DNA of 43,573 nucleotides from assembly GCA_934463115.1 (NCBI GenBank), contig CAKSIN010000019.1, forward strand, positions 1-43,573, read 5' to 3'. Under the pieces are notes generated by a model. That model made no database searches. It had not been told where the DNA came from and worked only from the letters and a program-made list of their open reading frames with translations. Position numbers and translations under genes: made by a program. The first letter of the stretch is position 1; each line of letters begins with the position of its first letter. Positions 16,512 to 24,200 of the stretch are shown in pieces. Source of the stretch: an uncultured Clostridia bacterium. Its GTDB lineage: Bacteria; Bacillota; Clostridia; UMGS1810.

Positions 16512-17162
16512 ATGAAACGAATATATTTCATATTATCATTTTTACTAATTGCTTTTTTACCGATTCATTCCAGCTGCGATTTTTATTATGACGATATACT
16601 GGTTGATAAAATTGAATTGCTTGTATCATTGGGAGTGGTGTCTTCGGAAACAACTCCGGAGACATGTGATTATGTAATAACTCGCCGTGAGGCATTTCGC
16701 ATTGCATGCAATGCGAGGGGCGGAGTGCATTTTGAGGAGGATTTGGTGTCAAAGAGTTATTTGGACTATAAAATAACTGATGTTTTCGGCATTAATATAC
16801 CAAAAGACATTGAAAACAACTTTGATGATATTGATAGCGATGATCAGGACTATTATGTTATAAACGGATGTTATTTAATTGGATTAATAAGCGGAAAAGA
16901 ATATCAGGGAAAGAAACTTGCTGACTTGGATTCACCGCTTACAGAAAGTGAGATGAATTATATAACACTTCGTATAGCTCATGATTATTTTGGCAAGCCG
17001 GATAACCCGTGCGATTCATCATCGGTTACAAAAGACAGGTATTTGTCGGAAGTGTACGATGCGCTGTACAAAACATATATAGAAAGCCGCTATGCACGAA
17101 TACGTCAGTCAAGACCGATAGACGATCTTATCAAACTCAAATACGCAGAAACGGTTGAATGA
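16512..17162 (+). CDS. secreted protein with SLH-like fold, unknown function
   Basis: A 216-aa protein with a signal sequence (FILSFLLIAFLPIHSSC); the C could be a lipid-attachment site, but the lipobox is poor. Residues ~35-75 (KIELLVSLGVVSSETTPE then VITRREAFRIACNA) follow the SLH pattern of a helix, a short loop and a TR-EA helix, and a second such unit may follow at ~115-160. It resembles degenerate SLH proteins rather than typical wall-anchored ones, since the aromatic and charge signature of polymer binding is incomplete. A G-rich ribosome-binding site lies 8 nt upstream. The 98-nt gap before it shows no firm site. Confidence 0.65.
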   Translation: MKRIYFILSFLLIAFLPIHSSCDFYYDDILVDKIELLVSLGVVSSETTPETCDYVITRREAFRIACNARGGVHFEEDLVSKSYLDYKITDVFGINIPKDIENNFDDIDSDDQDYYVINGCYLIGLISGKEYQGKKLADLDSPLTESEMNYITLRIAHDYFGKPDNPCDSSSVTKDRYLSEVYDALYKTYIESRYARIRQSRPIDDLIKLKYAETVE

Positions 17163-17172
17163 TAAATGATTT

Positions 17173-17202
17173 TTGCAGCAGCAAATCAATTTGTGGTACA
17201 AT
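17173..17202 (+). promoter_or_regulatory. internal promoter before the 17292 gene
   Basis: TTGCAG (17173-17178), an 18-nt spacer and TACAAT (17197-17202). A second good -10, TATAAT, lies at 17254-17259 with only a poorly spaced TTGCAT. The 3' part of the small-gene cluster could be transcribed independently of the RHS genes. Confidence 0.5.
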
Positions 17203-17291
17203 ATGAACAATGAACTAACTGACGATAGTTGCATTTGTCTTGGCATAGATTGGTATAATGGTGTAAATATCCAAATAAGGTTTGGTGTGTA

Positions 17292-17801
17292 ATGAAGACA
17301 TATAATAAAATATTATTAATTGTTTTTGCGGTGGTTATATTAACCATGATAATTGTGGTGTTCATGATATCGCCGCTCTTAGGCAGCGGCTTTGGTATGT
17401 GGCGTCCCGGATATCGCAAGGCTGAACGCTTTATAGGTAAATATACCGATGAATTGACAAAAGTATGCAGTTTTTTAAATGAGTGCAAATATGATTACAT
17501 ACGCTGGGATTCGTACGAACCGGACAAACTTGAATATTCATCCGATGAATCATCAAATTCTGTAGCTGTGGATAATTCCGATTTAATCGGTGCTTTGAAT
17601 ACACTGAAACAGAACGGTATAGAATCAATTGTCAAGGAGTCTGAATGTATTTCCTTTACTATGTGGTCGTCGCTTGATTCAAGCTGTGGTTTGGTCTATT
17701 GCGCAGATGATGAACCAAAATTGGAATACAACTATGGAAAGATAACGTATAGAAAGTATAAAGAGAAAAATTGGTTTTATTATCGTACAATCGGTGATTA
17801 A
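17292..17801 (+). CDS. small membrane-anchored protein of RHS clusters
   Basis: A 169-aa protein with one N-terminal transmembrane helix (about 6-30) and an outer domain ending with IVKESECISFTMWSSLD and CGLVYC, followed by a tryptophan- and tyrosine-rich end (KNWFYYRTI). I recall comparable small proteins beside RHS or other polymorphic toxins in clostridia, where they are suspected immunity proteins, but cannot name a family. A tandem promoter lies just upstream. Confidence 0.66.
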   Translation: MKTYNKILLIVFAVVILTMIIVVFMISPLLGSGFGMWRPGYRKAERFIGKYTDELTKVCSFLNECKYDYIRWDSYEPDKLEYSSDESSNSVAVDNSDLIGALNTLKQNGIESIVKESECISFTMWSSLDSSCGLVYCADDEPKLEYNYGKITYRKYKEKNWFYYRTIGD

Positions 17802-17845
17802 TTGCAGATTGGTTATGTTCCGCCCGTAAGGAGATGTGTGTATTA

Positions 17846-18322
17846 ATGTTAGTACATATGAGACGGATTTATATTTATTGCGCAGTGCTTGGTATATTGA
17901 TTTTTTCAATGACTTTAATATTCAGCTTACCCGGTGTGCCGAGCTATATCAGCTATATGTTTGAAACAGCTTTTTGCCAAGTGGATTTTAACTGCAAGGT
18001 TAATGCCAAAGATATTTTTTCTGCAGAATACATTGGCGATGACATGAATTGGAGTTGGAAACGCGGAGATGACGGCGAGAAACTTCGCAGACTGTTACAC
18101 TTATTTGAATCCGATGTATACACCGAGGCAGACGAGAAAGATATTCCCAATATATCACCGGATGAGTTTTTTTGTTGCTATGATTTTGCCGGAAACAAGT
18201 GTTTGAGCATTTCGGTATATGGTGATGTATATATAAAGGATAATTTAACAAAAAGAGTGTATATGTGCAGAACTCAGAATATTACAGGTCGTATATCGGT
18301 AATCCTTGGTTTTGAAAACTGA
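17846..18322 (+). CDS. small membrane-anchored protein, paralogue of the 15931 gene
   Basis: About 158 aa, with a transmembrane helix near residues 9-28 and an outer domain that aligns with the 15931 product across IPNISPDEFFCCYD and YGDVYIKD. The ATG at 17846 is preferred because AAGGAGA (17828-17834) overlaps the ATG at 17834. The alternative start adds four residues. Probably an immunity-like or orphan module. Followed at 13 nt by a four-helix membrane protein. Confidence 0.66.
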   Translation: MLVHMRRIYIYCAVLGILIFSMTLIFSLPGVPSYISYMFETAFCQVDFNCKVNAKDIFSAEYIGDDMNWSWKRGDDGEKLRRLLHLFESDVYTEADEKDIPNISPDEFFCCYDFAGNKCLSISVYGDVYIKDNLTKRVYMCRTQNITGRISVILGFEN

Positions 18323-18335
18323 TGCGGAGGAGCTT

Positions 18336-18722
18336 ATGAAAAAAATATACATATTCTGTCCCACTGTGGCATTGATTTTATTATCAGTAATTCGCGTGAT
18401 ATTACATATGTCGGGAATATATGCAAACTATATCGGCAGAACTATCGCGTATATACTGTTGATTGCAGCACCGGTGTATTATGCAATTATATGTGCAAAG
18501 CCGCATAAACACCGGCTGACTGTGTGTGCCATACAGATTGTTATTGATGCAATTATTGTTTTTCCGAGTGAATTTGCCGACTTACTTACAGGGCATATTG
18601 ATAAAAGTTTTGTGTTAAATCTTCTCCCGGTATATGTTATTGTACCTCTTGTAATTATGACTGTGTTAACATTGATAATATGCATTGTGCGTGATTTGGT
18701 GGTACAAATTGATAAAAGGTGA
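18336..18722 (+). CDS. four-helix membrane protein, unknown
   Basis: A 128-aa protein made almost entirely of four hydrophobic helices (about 2-24, 32-55, 62-82, 95-125). GGAGG lies 5 nt before the ATG at 18336; an in-frame ATG at 18306 would overlap the previous gene and lacks a ribosome-binding site. The helix spacing resembles half of the 271-aa protein at 15106, so the two may belong to one loose family. No function assigned. Confidence 0.62.
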   Translation: MKKIYIFCPTVALILLSVIRVILHMSGIYANYIGRTIAYILLIAAPVYYAIICAKPHKHRLTVCAIQIVIDAIIVFPSEFADLLTGHIDKSFVLNLLPVYVIVPLVIMTVLTLIICIVRDLVVQIDKR

Positions 18723-18731
18723 CATATACCG

Positions 18732-18866
18732 ATGATAAACAGACGAAAAACAGTAGCTTTGTGCCTGATTGCAGTGGTTATTCTTATTGCACTGATAGCC
18801 GGATTTGAAAACAGGTGTCCGATTGTATCTGCACTGCATACGGCGAACCTGATGTATCCAAGATAA
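18732..18866 (+). CDS. 44-aa single-helix peptide
   Basis: MINRRKTV followed by a strong hydrophobic helix (ALCLIAVVILIALIAGF) and a short outer tail. AAAGGTG lies 9 nt upstream and overlaps the stop of the preceding gene. It could be a small membrane peptide or the remnant of a longer immunity-type protein whose outer domain is lost. The good ribosome-binding site and operon position support translation, but this remains unproven. Confidence 0.5.
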   Translation: MINRRKTVALCLIAVVILIALIAGFENRCPIVSALHTANLMYPR

Positions 18867-18891
18867 TATAAAAAAGGGAGGAATTATTATA

Positions 18892-20001
18892 ATTAATTCA
18901 AAAGGTATTTTAAAAATGTGTTTGCCGGCTGTATTGGTTGCGGCAAGCGCAACGACCGCCTTTGCAAATCCGCGTGTGTATGTAAACGGAAAGCGAATCA
19001 GCGGCGATGTAATTATGTCGGACGGAACAATATATGTTCCGCTAAGGTCGGTGGGGGAGAGTCTCGGAGCAAAAGTTCTGTGGGATTCTGACACAAGCGC
19101 AGCCTTTGTATCACTTAGCGAGGACGATGCTTTGGCTAAGTTGGTGTCGGATGTAAGTCCGAGCGTTGTTGCAATAATAGGCAACTACAGCGGAACGGGA
19201 GAAACCATCGGATTTAATAATCCGACTGTTCACGGAACCGGGGTAATATACCGAAGTGACGGACGAATAATAACCAATGCGCATGTTGTAAAGGATACAC
19301 GCAATTTAACTGTTGTGTTAAGCGACGGTACGGCACTGCCGGGGAGTGTAATGTATTCCGATGAAACAGCCGATCTTGCAATTGTAAAGGTTAATGCAAT
19401 CGGGCTAAAGCCGATTGTGTTTGCCGACAAATCATCTATTGAATCAGGACGCACGGCTATAGCAATAGGCACTCCGATATCGCTGTCGATGAGAAACACC
19501 GTTACAAAGGGTATTGTATGCGGGTGCGATGTATCGCTAAGTGATTCGCACTATAAGCTGATACAAACAGACGCAACGGTTAACCCCGGAAACTCCGGCG
19601 GTGCGCTCTTGAATATAAACGGCGAGCTGATAGGAATAAATTCAAGCAAATATGCCGGAACGGGTATTGACAATATGGCTTTTGCCATACCTGCCGATAC
19701 GGTTGAATATGCAATTTCCGAGTTTGAAACATATGGATTAATACGACGACCGAAAACCGGTATAACACTTGAACAATCGTGGGAGGCAAAAATCGGTTTG
19801 CCCACAACAAAGGGTATCACTGTTAAGACATCCGAAAACAGCGTTCTTCAAAAAGGGGACGTTATAACAGCAGTAAACGGGATTGCCGTACATAGTATTG
19901 CGGATTGGAACGAGGCGCTCCGCCAAACGTATAACGGCAGCTCGGTTAATGTTAAATATACAAGCAACGGAACAGAAAAAGAAGTTGTAATTCAAGGTTA
20001 G
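18892..20001 (+). CDS. HtrA/DegP-like serine protease with stalk domain
   Basis: A secreted trypsin-like protease. After the signal peptide comes a 'stalk' domain (copper-amine-oxidase-N-like, about residues 30-75; IYVPLRSVGESLGAKVLW). The protease domain (about 85-280) has H131 in ITNAHVV, D161 in ETADLAIV and S235 in NPGNSGGAL. A C-terminal PDZ-like segment follows (GDVITAVNGIAVHSIADW). The only strong ribosome-binding site, AAGGGAGGA (18874-18882), is followed by no ATG, GTG or TTG until 18916. The ATT at 18892 has proper spacing and would supply the positively charged signal-peptide N-region (NSKGILKM). ATG 18916 would give a signal peptide without basic residues. I therefore prefer an ATT start (369 aa), or a mutated start codon. 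Likely role: envelope protein quality control. Confidence 0.85.
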   Translation: MNSKGILKMCLPAVLVAASATTAFANPRVYVNGKRISGDVIMSDGTIYVPLRSVGESLGAKVLWDSDTSAAFVSLSEDDALAKLVSDVSPSVVAIIGNYSGTGETIGFNNPTVHGTGVIYRSDGRIITNAHVVKDTRNLTVVLSDGTALPGSVMYSDETADLAIVKVNAIGLKPIVFADKSSIESGRTAIAIGTPISLSMRNTVTKGIVCGCDVSLSDSHYKLIQTDATVNPGNSGGALLNINGELIGINSSKYAGTGIDNMAFAIPADTVEYAISEFETYGLIRRPKTGITLEQSWEAKIGLPTTKGITVKTSENSVLQKGDVITAVNGIAVHSIADWNEALRQTYNGSSVNVKYTSNGTEKEVVIQG

Positions 20002-20012
20002 GAGGAGTCAGA

Positions 20013-21893
20013 ATGAAAAGTTTGAAAAAGGTATTTGCAATTTTGATTTTTGTACTTTCAATTGTTATTTGTGCCTCGGCAGATAACGCGGATGTGGAGG
20101 TCAAATTTCGCGTCGGGGACAGTGTTATAAGTATAAACGGAACGGATACACAGGTTCAGACGCCGTATGTTGTCGGTGACGGTGTAACGCTGGTTCCGTT
20201 AAGAGTAATTACAGAGGCATTCGGAGCAAATGTTTCGTGGGATGGCTCAACGCAAACGATTACTCTTGATTATCCAAATGTGAATATTGTACTGCAGATT
20301 GGAAACAGTATTGCCGATGTAAATCAGGCAGCACGGCAACTTTCAAGCTCACCGCAGCTGACAAACGGAACAACTATGGTTCCGCTGCGCTTTATTTCCG
20401 AAACTTTTGGTGCAACCGTTACATACGATGATAACACACGCGAAATAACAGTTGTAAAGTCTGCAGATTTAAACGGTTCAACAACAGTTGTCGGAGCAGT
20501 AGACAGCGCCAAAATAGGAGACAGCTACTATAACTGGTCTATGGAAAACCCGGTAAACATGGAAATGCAGGAACGCAGTTTCGACGGAACGGATACAGCA
20601 TTCAGAAACGGAAATGGTGCGTCAATCAGAATTGTGATTATGCCTTTATATGATGATTATGATTTTGACAGGGATTATATTAATCAAAAGGACATGCTGC
20701 GTGACTTTACTCTTGTTAAGGCAGAAAAAAATTCCGATAATGCCTCAAAGAAAACAATGCACTTCCAGGCAAAGAACAAGGAATTATTTTTGAATGTGCG
20801 TTATTTTATAACTCCGAAATACATTATAGATGTAATAGGAACATTTTTGAATTCTGATACCGATATCCGCGACGAGTGTTTGCGCATAATGGACACATTT
20901 GATTGTGTATACGATTCAGCTGATACATACGATATGTCAAATATACAAAACGGCACACGTACATTTAAATCCGAGGATTTAAAAGTTACGCTTAAGGTTC
21001 CGCAGGATTATTATCAGGTAAGCGACGATGATTCGGAAAATTCGTTTTGGTTTAAAAAGTTTGATTCAAATGATGACATATCCGAAATAAGATTTCTCGT
21101 GTATTCAAAATCAGATGCGGGCAGTGCAAAGGAGCTCGCGGAATATGACCACGACTATAATGGCGGAATGTTGAACAAATCGCTGGTAAAAATCGGTGAC
21201 GTTACGCAAAATACATATAAAAATTTTGAAGCATATGAATATTTATGCGAAATAAAAGGCAGCACAGACAGTGATTGTGTTACACGGGATGTATTTTTCG
21301 AAAAGGGTGACTATGTATACAATGTTTCCATAGACATAAAAACTCCAAATACCGGGGCAACCGAAATCATAAGCGAAATTCTGAACGGAATTGAAGCCGG
21401 TGAAATTGATTCCGGAAAAGTCGGATTACTGCTGCGAAACAATGTTGAAACCAATGGCACATTTACCTCGAAAACAAGTAAGTGGAGTTTGCAATTGCCC
21501 AATTCGTACTATGAAAATTCGATAGATTCAACAGGTGCAAATTATACGGACAATGCAACCGGAACTGCACTTATATTCGAAACATTCAGCAGTGCAAAGG
21601 CAACACTGTCGGATGTAAAAAAATATTTGCAGGAAAATGAAAAGAATGCAAAATCCGATTCGGATGTAACGATTATAGATTCCACAAAGGAAGTTACAAT
21701 CGGAAATAAAAAGTATATCACTTTTTCATTTAAAATGACAGACACAGACGATAAATCAACCGCATATTGCTATCAGTTTATCGGAGTCGGAAACGGTGTG
21801 TGCAATTCATTCTCTGCCGTGATTCCCGAATTGGTGTACACGGATAAGATGCTTGGTGAGATAAAGGGCATTATAGCAACATTAAAAAATTAA
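20013..21893 (+). CDS. secreted stalk-domain (copper amine oxidase N-like) protein
   Basis: A 626-aa protein with a signal peptide (cleavage about residue 23) and two tandem stalk units at about 30-150. The hallmark VPLRVITEAFGANVSWD occurs first, then VPLRFISETFGATVTYD. The remaining ~450 residues form two similar beta-rich segments of unknown function; the second begins near residue 475 (GTFTSKTSKWSLQLP). The C-terminal part recalls PsbP/DcrB-like lipoprotein folds, but I would not name it. It starts 11 nt after the protease stop behind AGGAGG, so the two stalk-domain genes form an operon and may share a surface partner. Confidence 0.82.
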   Translation: MKSLKKVFAILIFVLSIVICASADNADVEVKFRVGDSVISINGTDTQVQTPYVVGDGVTLVPLRVITEAFGANVSWDGSTQTITLDYPNVNIVLQIGNSIADVNQAARQLSSSPQLTNGTTMVPLRFISETFGATVTYDDNTREITVVKSADLNGSTTVVGAVDSAKIGDSYYNWSMENPVNMEMQERSFDGTDTAFRNGNGASIRIVIMPLYDDYDFDRDYINQKDMLRDFTLVKAEKNSDNASKKTMHFQAKNKELFLNVRYFITPKYIIDVIGTFLNSDTDIRDECLRIMDTFDCVYDSADTYDMSNIQNGTRTFKSEDLKVTLKVPQDYYQVSDDDSENSFWFKKFDSNDDISEIRFLVYSKSDAGSAKELAEYDHDYNGGMLNKSLVKIGDVTQNTYKNFEAYEYLCEIKGSTDSDCVTRDVFFEKGDYVYNVSIDIKTPNTGATEIISEILNGIEAGEIDSGKVGLLLRNNVETNGTFTSKTSKWSLQLPNSYYENSIDSTGANYTDNATGTALIFETFSSAKATLSDVKKYLQENEKNAKSDSDVTIIDSTKEVTIGNKKYITFSFKMTDTDDKSTAYCYQFIGVGNGVCNSFSAVIPELVYTDKMLGEIKGIIATLKN

Positions 21894-21940
21894 TAATTAT
21901 TAATGACGTTTTTGGTTATTGAACTGAAAGTTGTTGAGCT

Positions 21941-21977
21941 ATTCCCCAAAATTGAAAAAAATTTAATTTTGGGGAAT
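21941..21977 (+). terminator. 13-bp perfect hairpin after the stalk-protein gene
   Basis: ATTCCCCAAAATT and AATTTTGGGGAAT enclose an 11-nt A-rich loop. The T run after it is poor, so it may act as an mRNA 3' stabiliser as much as a terminator. Confidence 0.6.
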
Positions 21978-22024
21978 ATGCTGCAATGCAATTAAATAAA
22001 AATTTTTAAATACTTGATTTACAC

Positions 22025-22052
22025 TTGATTTTTTTCAAAAAAAGCATATAAT
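22025..22052 (+). promoter_or_regulatory. promoter of an unexplained short transcript
   Basis: TTGATT (22025-22030), a 16-nt spacer and a perfect TATAAT (22047-22052). No plus-strand gene follows; the next gene is convergent (polysaccharide deacetylase). Confidence 0.6.
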
Positions 22053-22059
22053 ATATGTT

Positions 22060-22154
22060 GTAGGAAATTCTGAAAATCAGAAATGTTGAAAGAGGTGTTT
22101 TCTGATATGGGGATTGATATAGACAATGTATAGGCATGATTTTCATTCATGCCC
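22060..22154 (+). other. possible small RNA with an 8-codon ORF
   Basis: After the promoter come a small hairpin TTCTGA/TCAGAA (about 22068-22082), a good ribosome-binding site AAAGAGGTG (about 22089-22097), an eight-codon frame ATG..TAG (22107-22133, MGIDIDNV), and a 7-bp hairpin GGCATGA/TCATGCC (22133-22153). The signals are in order for a short translated RNA running toward the 3' end of the deacetylase gene. No T run is seen. It may be a small RNA, leader peptide or remnant of a lost gene. Confidence 0.4.
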
Positions 22155-22184
22155 GTCAGATTCCATACACAGTACATAATATCC

Positions 22185-23027
22185 CTATTGCCCGATTTGA
22201 TTGATTATGCTGCCGAAAAATTCGGCGCTTGTTCGCCCTGCCGGGCGGTTATAGCGGCGCAGCACATATCTGTCGGCGCCGGCAGAAAGGCGGTTAATCC
22301 CTTCGGTGCAGGAGAGCAATATGTCGTACCCCATATCGGCTGCCACCTCATAGGATTCCGGTGATATCAGCCCATAGGGATACACAAGCGCGCACGGATT
22401 TTTGCCCGTTGTGCGTTTTATTACATCTTCGGCTTTTTCAAGGTCGGTGCGCAGTGCCGACTTATATTCCTCGGAGGATTCGCCGTATTTTTTCCCAGCC
22501 CCTTTCCGCTCACCCTGAGAATGCATATTATATGTGTGATTTCCGAATTCCACAAGATTTGACTCCGACATTTCGCGTATATTGTCCTCTGTCATTATGG
22601 CATAAATCGGGTTGGTGTCGCCGTTTTTGGTGTATTCCTCCACAAAATAGCATATCGGCGAAATAACAACCGGAATGTTGTATTTTTTTATAAGCGGAAA
22701 TATGTAGTCATAATTATTCCTGTTGCCGTCATCAATTGTGATAAGAACAGCTTTTTCGGGAAGGCTGCCCGTGCCGTTCTTGTACTTTTTTATATCTGCC
22801 ATGCTCACAAATTCGCACCCGATATTTTTCAGATAAATAATGTCGTTTTCAAACTGCGCAGGGGTTATTATGTACGCTCCGGATTTCGACGAATCCTTTA
22901 AAAAGCTGTGGTACATTATAACCGTAAGCGATGCACGGTCGGGAGCAGTTGAAACGGTTTTCGCCCCGCATCCGACAGCAAGATACGCACATATCGCAAT
23001 GCATATGGCAGATATAATTTTTTTCAT
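22185..23027 (-). CDS. polysaccharide deacetylase lipoprotein (NodB fold)
   Basis: A 280-aa protein with a lipoprotein signal (YLAVGC). The carbohydrate-esterase-4 motifs are visible: TIDDG in place of the usual TFDDG (metal and catalytic Asp pair), GNHTYNMH (the H-x4-H metal ligands) and VYPYG. YHSF near the N-terminus is typical of the PgaB/IcaB-like subgroup. It would N-deacetylate a wall glycan or exopolysaccharide on the outer face. The start codon abuts the stop of the upstream M23 peptidase (TGAATG), so both wall-modifying enzymes form one operon. Confidence 0.9.
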   Translation of the reverse strand: MKKIISAICIAICAYLAVGCGAKTVSTAPDRASLTVIMYHSFLKDSSKSGAYIITPAQFENDIIYLKNIGCEFVSMADIKKYKNGTGSLPEKAVLITIDDGNRNNYDYIFPLIKKYNIPVVISPICYFVEEYTKNGDTNPIYAIMTEDNIREMSESNLVEFGNHTYNMHSQGERKGAGKKYGESSEEYKSALRTDLEKAEDVIKRTTGKNPCALVYPYGLISPESYEVAADMGYDILLSCTEGINRLSAGADRYVLRRYNRPAGRTSAEFFGSIINQIGQ

Positions 23028-24032
23028 TCAATCACCGCCGTTTTCAATATCTTTAAAAATGTATTTTCTTTTGTATGTTCCGTCATCTTGGCGCACAAGC
23101 GTTGATTTGTTTTCGGACAGCACATTCACAATATCATACACATCAATCCATATTTCGCCGTTTCCGTCTTTTTGCGATTCATCAAATATAATCTGCATTC
23201 CAAAGTGCAAATGCGGAATATTTATGTTGTTTACGTTTTCTTTGTAGCTGTAGCCTGTCATTCCGAGGTAACCGATGTGGTCGCCTGCCGTCACCTTTGA
23301 ACCTACCTTTAGTCCTTTGGCATAAGGATTATTTTTTTTGAGATGCGCGTAGTAATAGTAGCGTTTTTTGTCAAAGCTCCGTATTCCTATGCGCCAGCCG
23401 CCGTAGCGGTTCCAGCCGAGAGCCTCCACAGTGCCGGATTCAACGGCAACTATCGGAGTGCCCACAGAGCCGAGCAGGTCGTTTCCGAGGTGCCGCCGCC
23501 TGAAACCGTATGACCTCCCGGCTCCGAAATCGCGGTAATGGCTGAATGTTCCGCATTCCGCAATTGGGCAAAATGCCTTGAGTCCATATTTTTTTACTGT
23601 TTTTCCGTTTTCGTCGGTCAGGGTATATTCACCGACAAATTCGTTTAGCACAGCGCCGTATGCCTGCCGATAGTAATCATAACTCCTGATGTCTTTTGTT
23701 ATATCCTCAACACTGTACCCGTCGGATATTTTATCGGCAAAATCATCTATGTATTTAAGTGAAGCCGATGTAAATTTGTTTCCGCTTTTTGCCGCTGCAT
23801 AGGCAAGTGCGTCTATCCAGCACAGCGGATAATCATGCTCGCACGAATCTATATCGGCTTTAATCGCACGGTTCATTGCATCTGCCGTGGCAGTAAACTC
23901 CATCCAGCGGATAAACTTTGTATTTCCGACATTTGCCGACTCGCGGCAGGATATACCTGTGCTGAACACTATTATTGCAATGCCGAGAATCGAAAACAAC
24001 ACCGACATTCTGTGTTTGATATTAATAGTCAT
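23028..24032 (-). CDS. M23 (LytM-like) metallopeptidase, membrane-anchored
   Basis: A 334-aa protein with an N-terminal signal anchor (about 10-28), a helical domain of ~130 residues, and an M23 domain (about 175-310). The zinc ligands are visible as RRHLGND (H-x3-D) and HLHFG (H-x-H), with a further H in YYYAHL. All are present, so the enzyme should be an active glycyl- or D,L-type peptidoglycan endopeptidase rather than a degenerate EnvC/SpoIIQ type. The inner ATG (24032) is chosen because GGTG lies six nt before it; a GTG at 24041 is the alternative. It precedes and is coupled to the deacetylase gene. Confidence 0.9.
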   Translation of the reverse strand: MTINIKHRMSVLFSILGIAIIVFSTGISCRESANVGNTKFIRWMEFTATADAMNRAIKADIDSCEHDYPLCWIDALAYAAAKSGNKFTSASLKYIDDFADKISDGYSVEDITKDIRSYDYYRQAYGAVLNEFVGEYTLTDENGKTVKKYGLKAFCPIAECGTFSHYRDFGAGRSYGFRRRHLGNDLLGSVGTPIVAVESGTVEALGWNRYGGWRIGIRSFDKKRYYYYAHLKKNNPYAKGLKVGSKVTAGDHIGYLGMTGYSYKENVNNINIPHLHFGMQIIFDESQKDGNGEIWIDVYDIVNVLSENKSTLVRQDDGTYKRKYIFKDIENGGD

Positions 24033-24085
24033 TTCATTCACCGATTAAATGTATATGTGCAAAGGCAATTCGATATTACCATATT

Positions 24086-24114
24086 TTGATACTTGATATA
24101 TTTTCGGATATATA
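24086..24114 (+). promoter_or_regulatory. promoter region of the large SLH protein gene
   Basis: TTGATA (24086-24091), a 17-nt spacer and TATATA (24109-24114). A consensus TTGACA at 24133-24138 lies nearer the gene, but its -10 (TTAACT) is weak. A strong AAAGGAGG follows at 24186-24193. Confidence 0.5.
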
Positions 24115-24200
24115 GTATTATATCCTCGACGGTTGACATAAAACTAAATGTTATGTTAACTAAAATGCACAAGCAGCAAAAATTCAAAGGAGGAATACAA

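Noticed and set aside
24093..24200. Upstream extension of the large SLH protein by 36 residues
   Set aside because: The extension has no ribosome-binding site and would precede the signal peptide; AAAGGAGG points to 24201.
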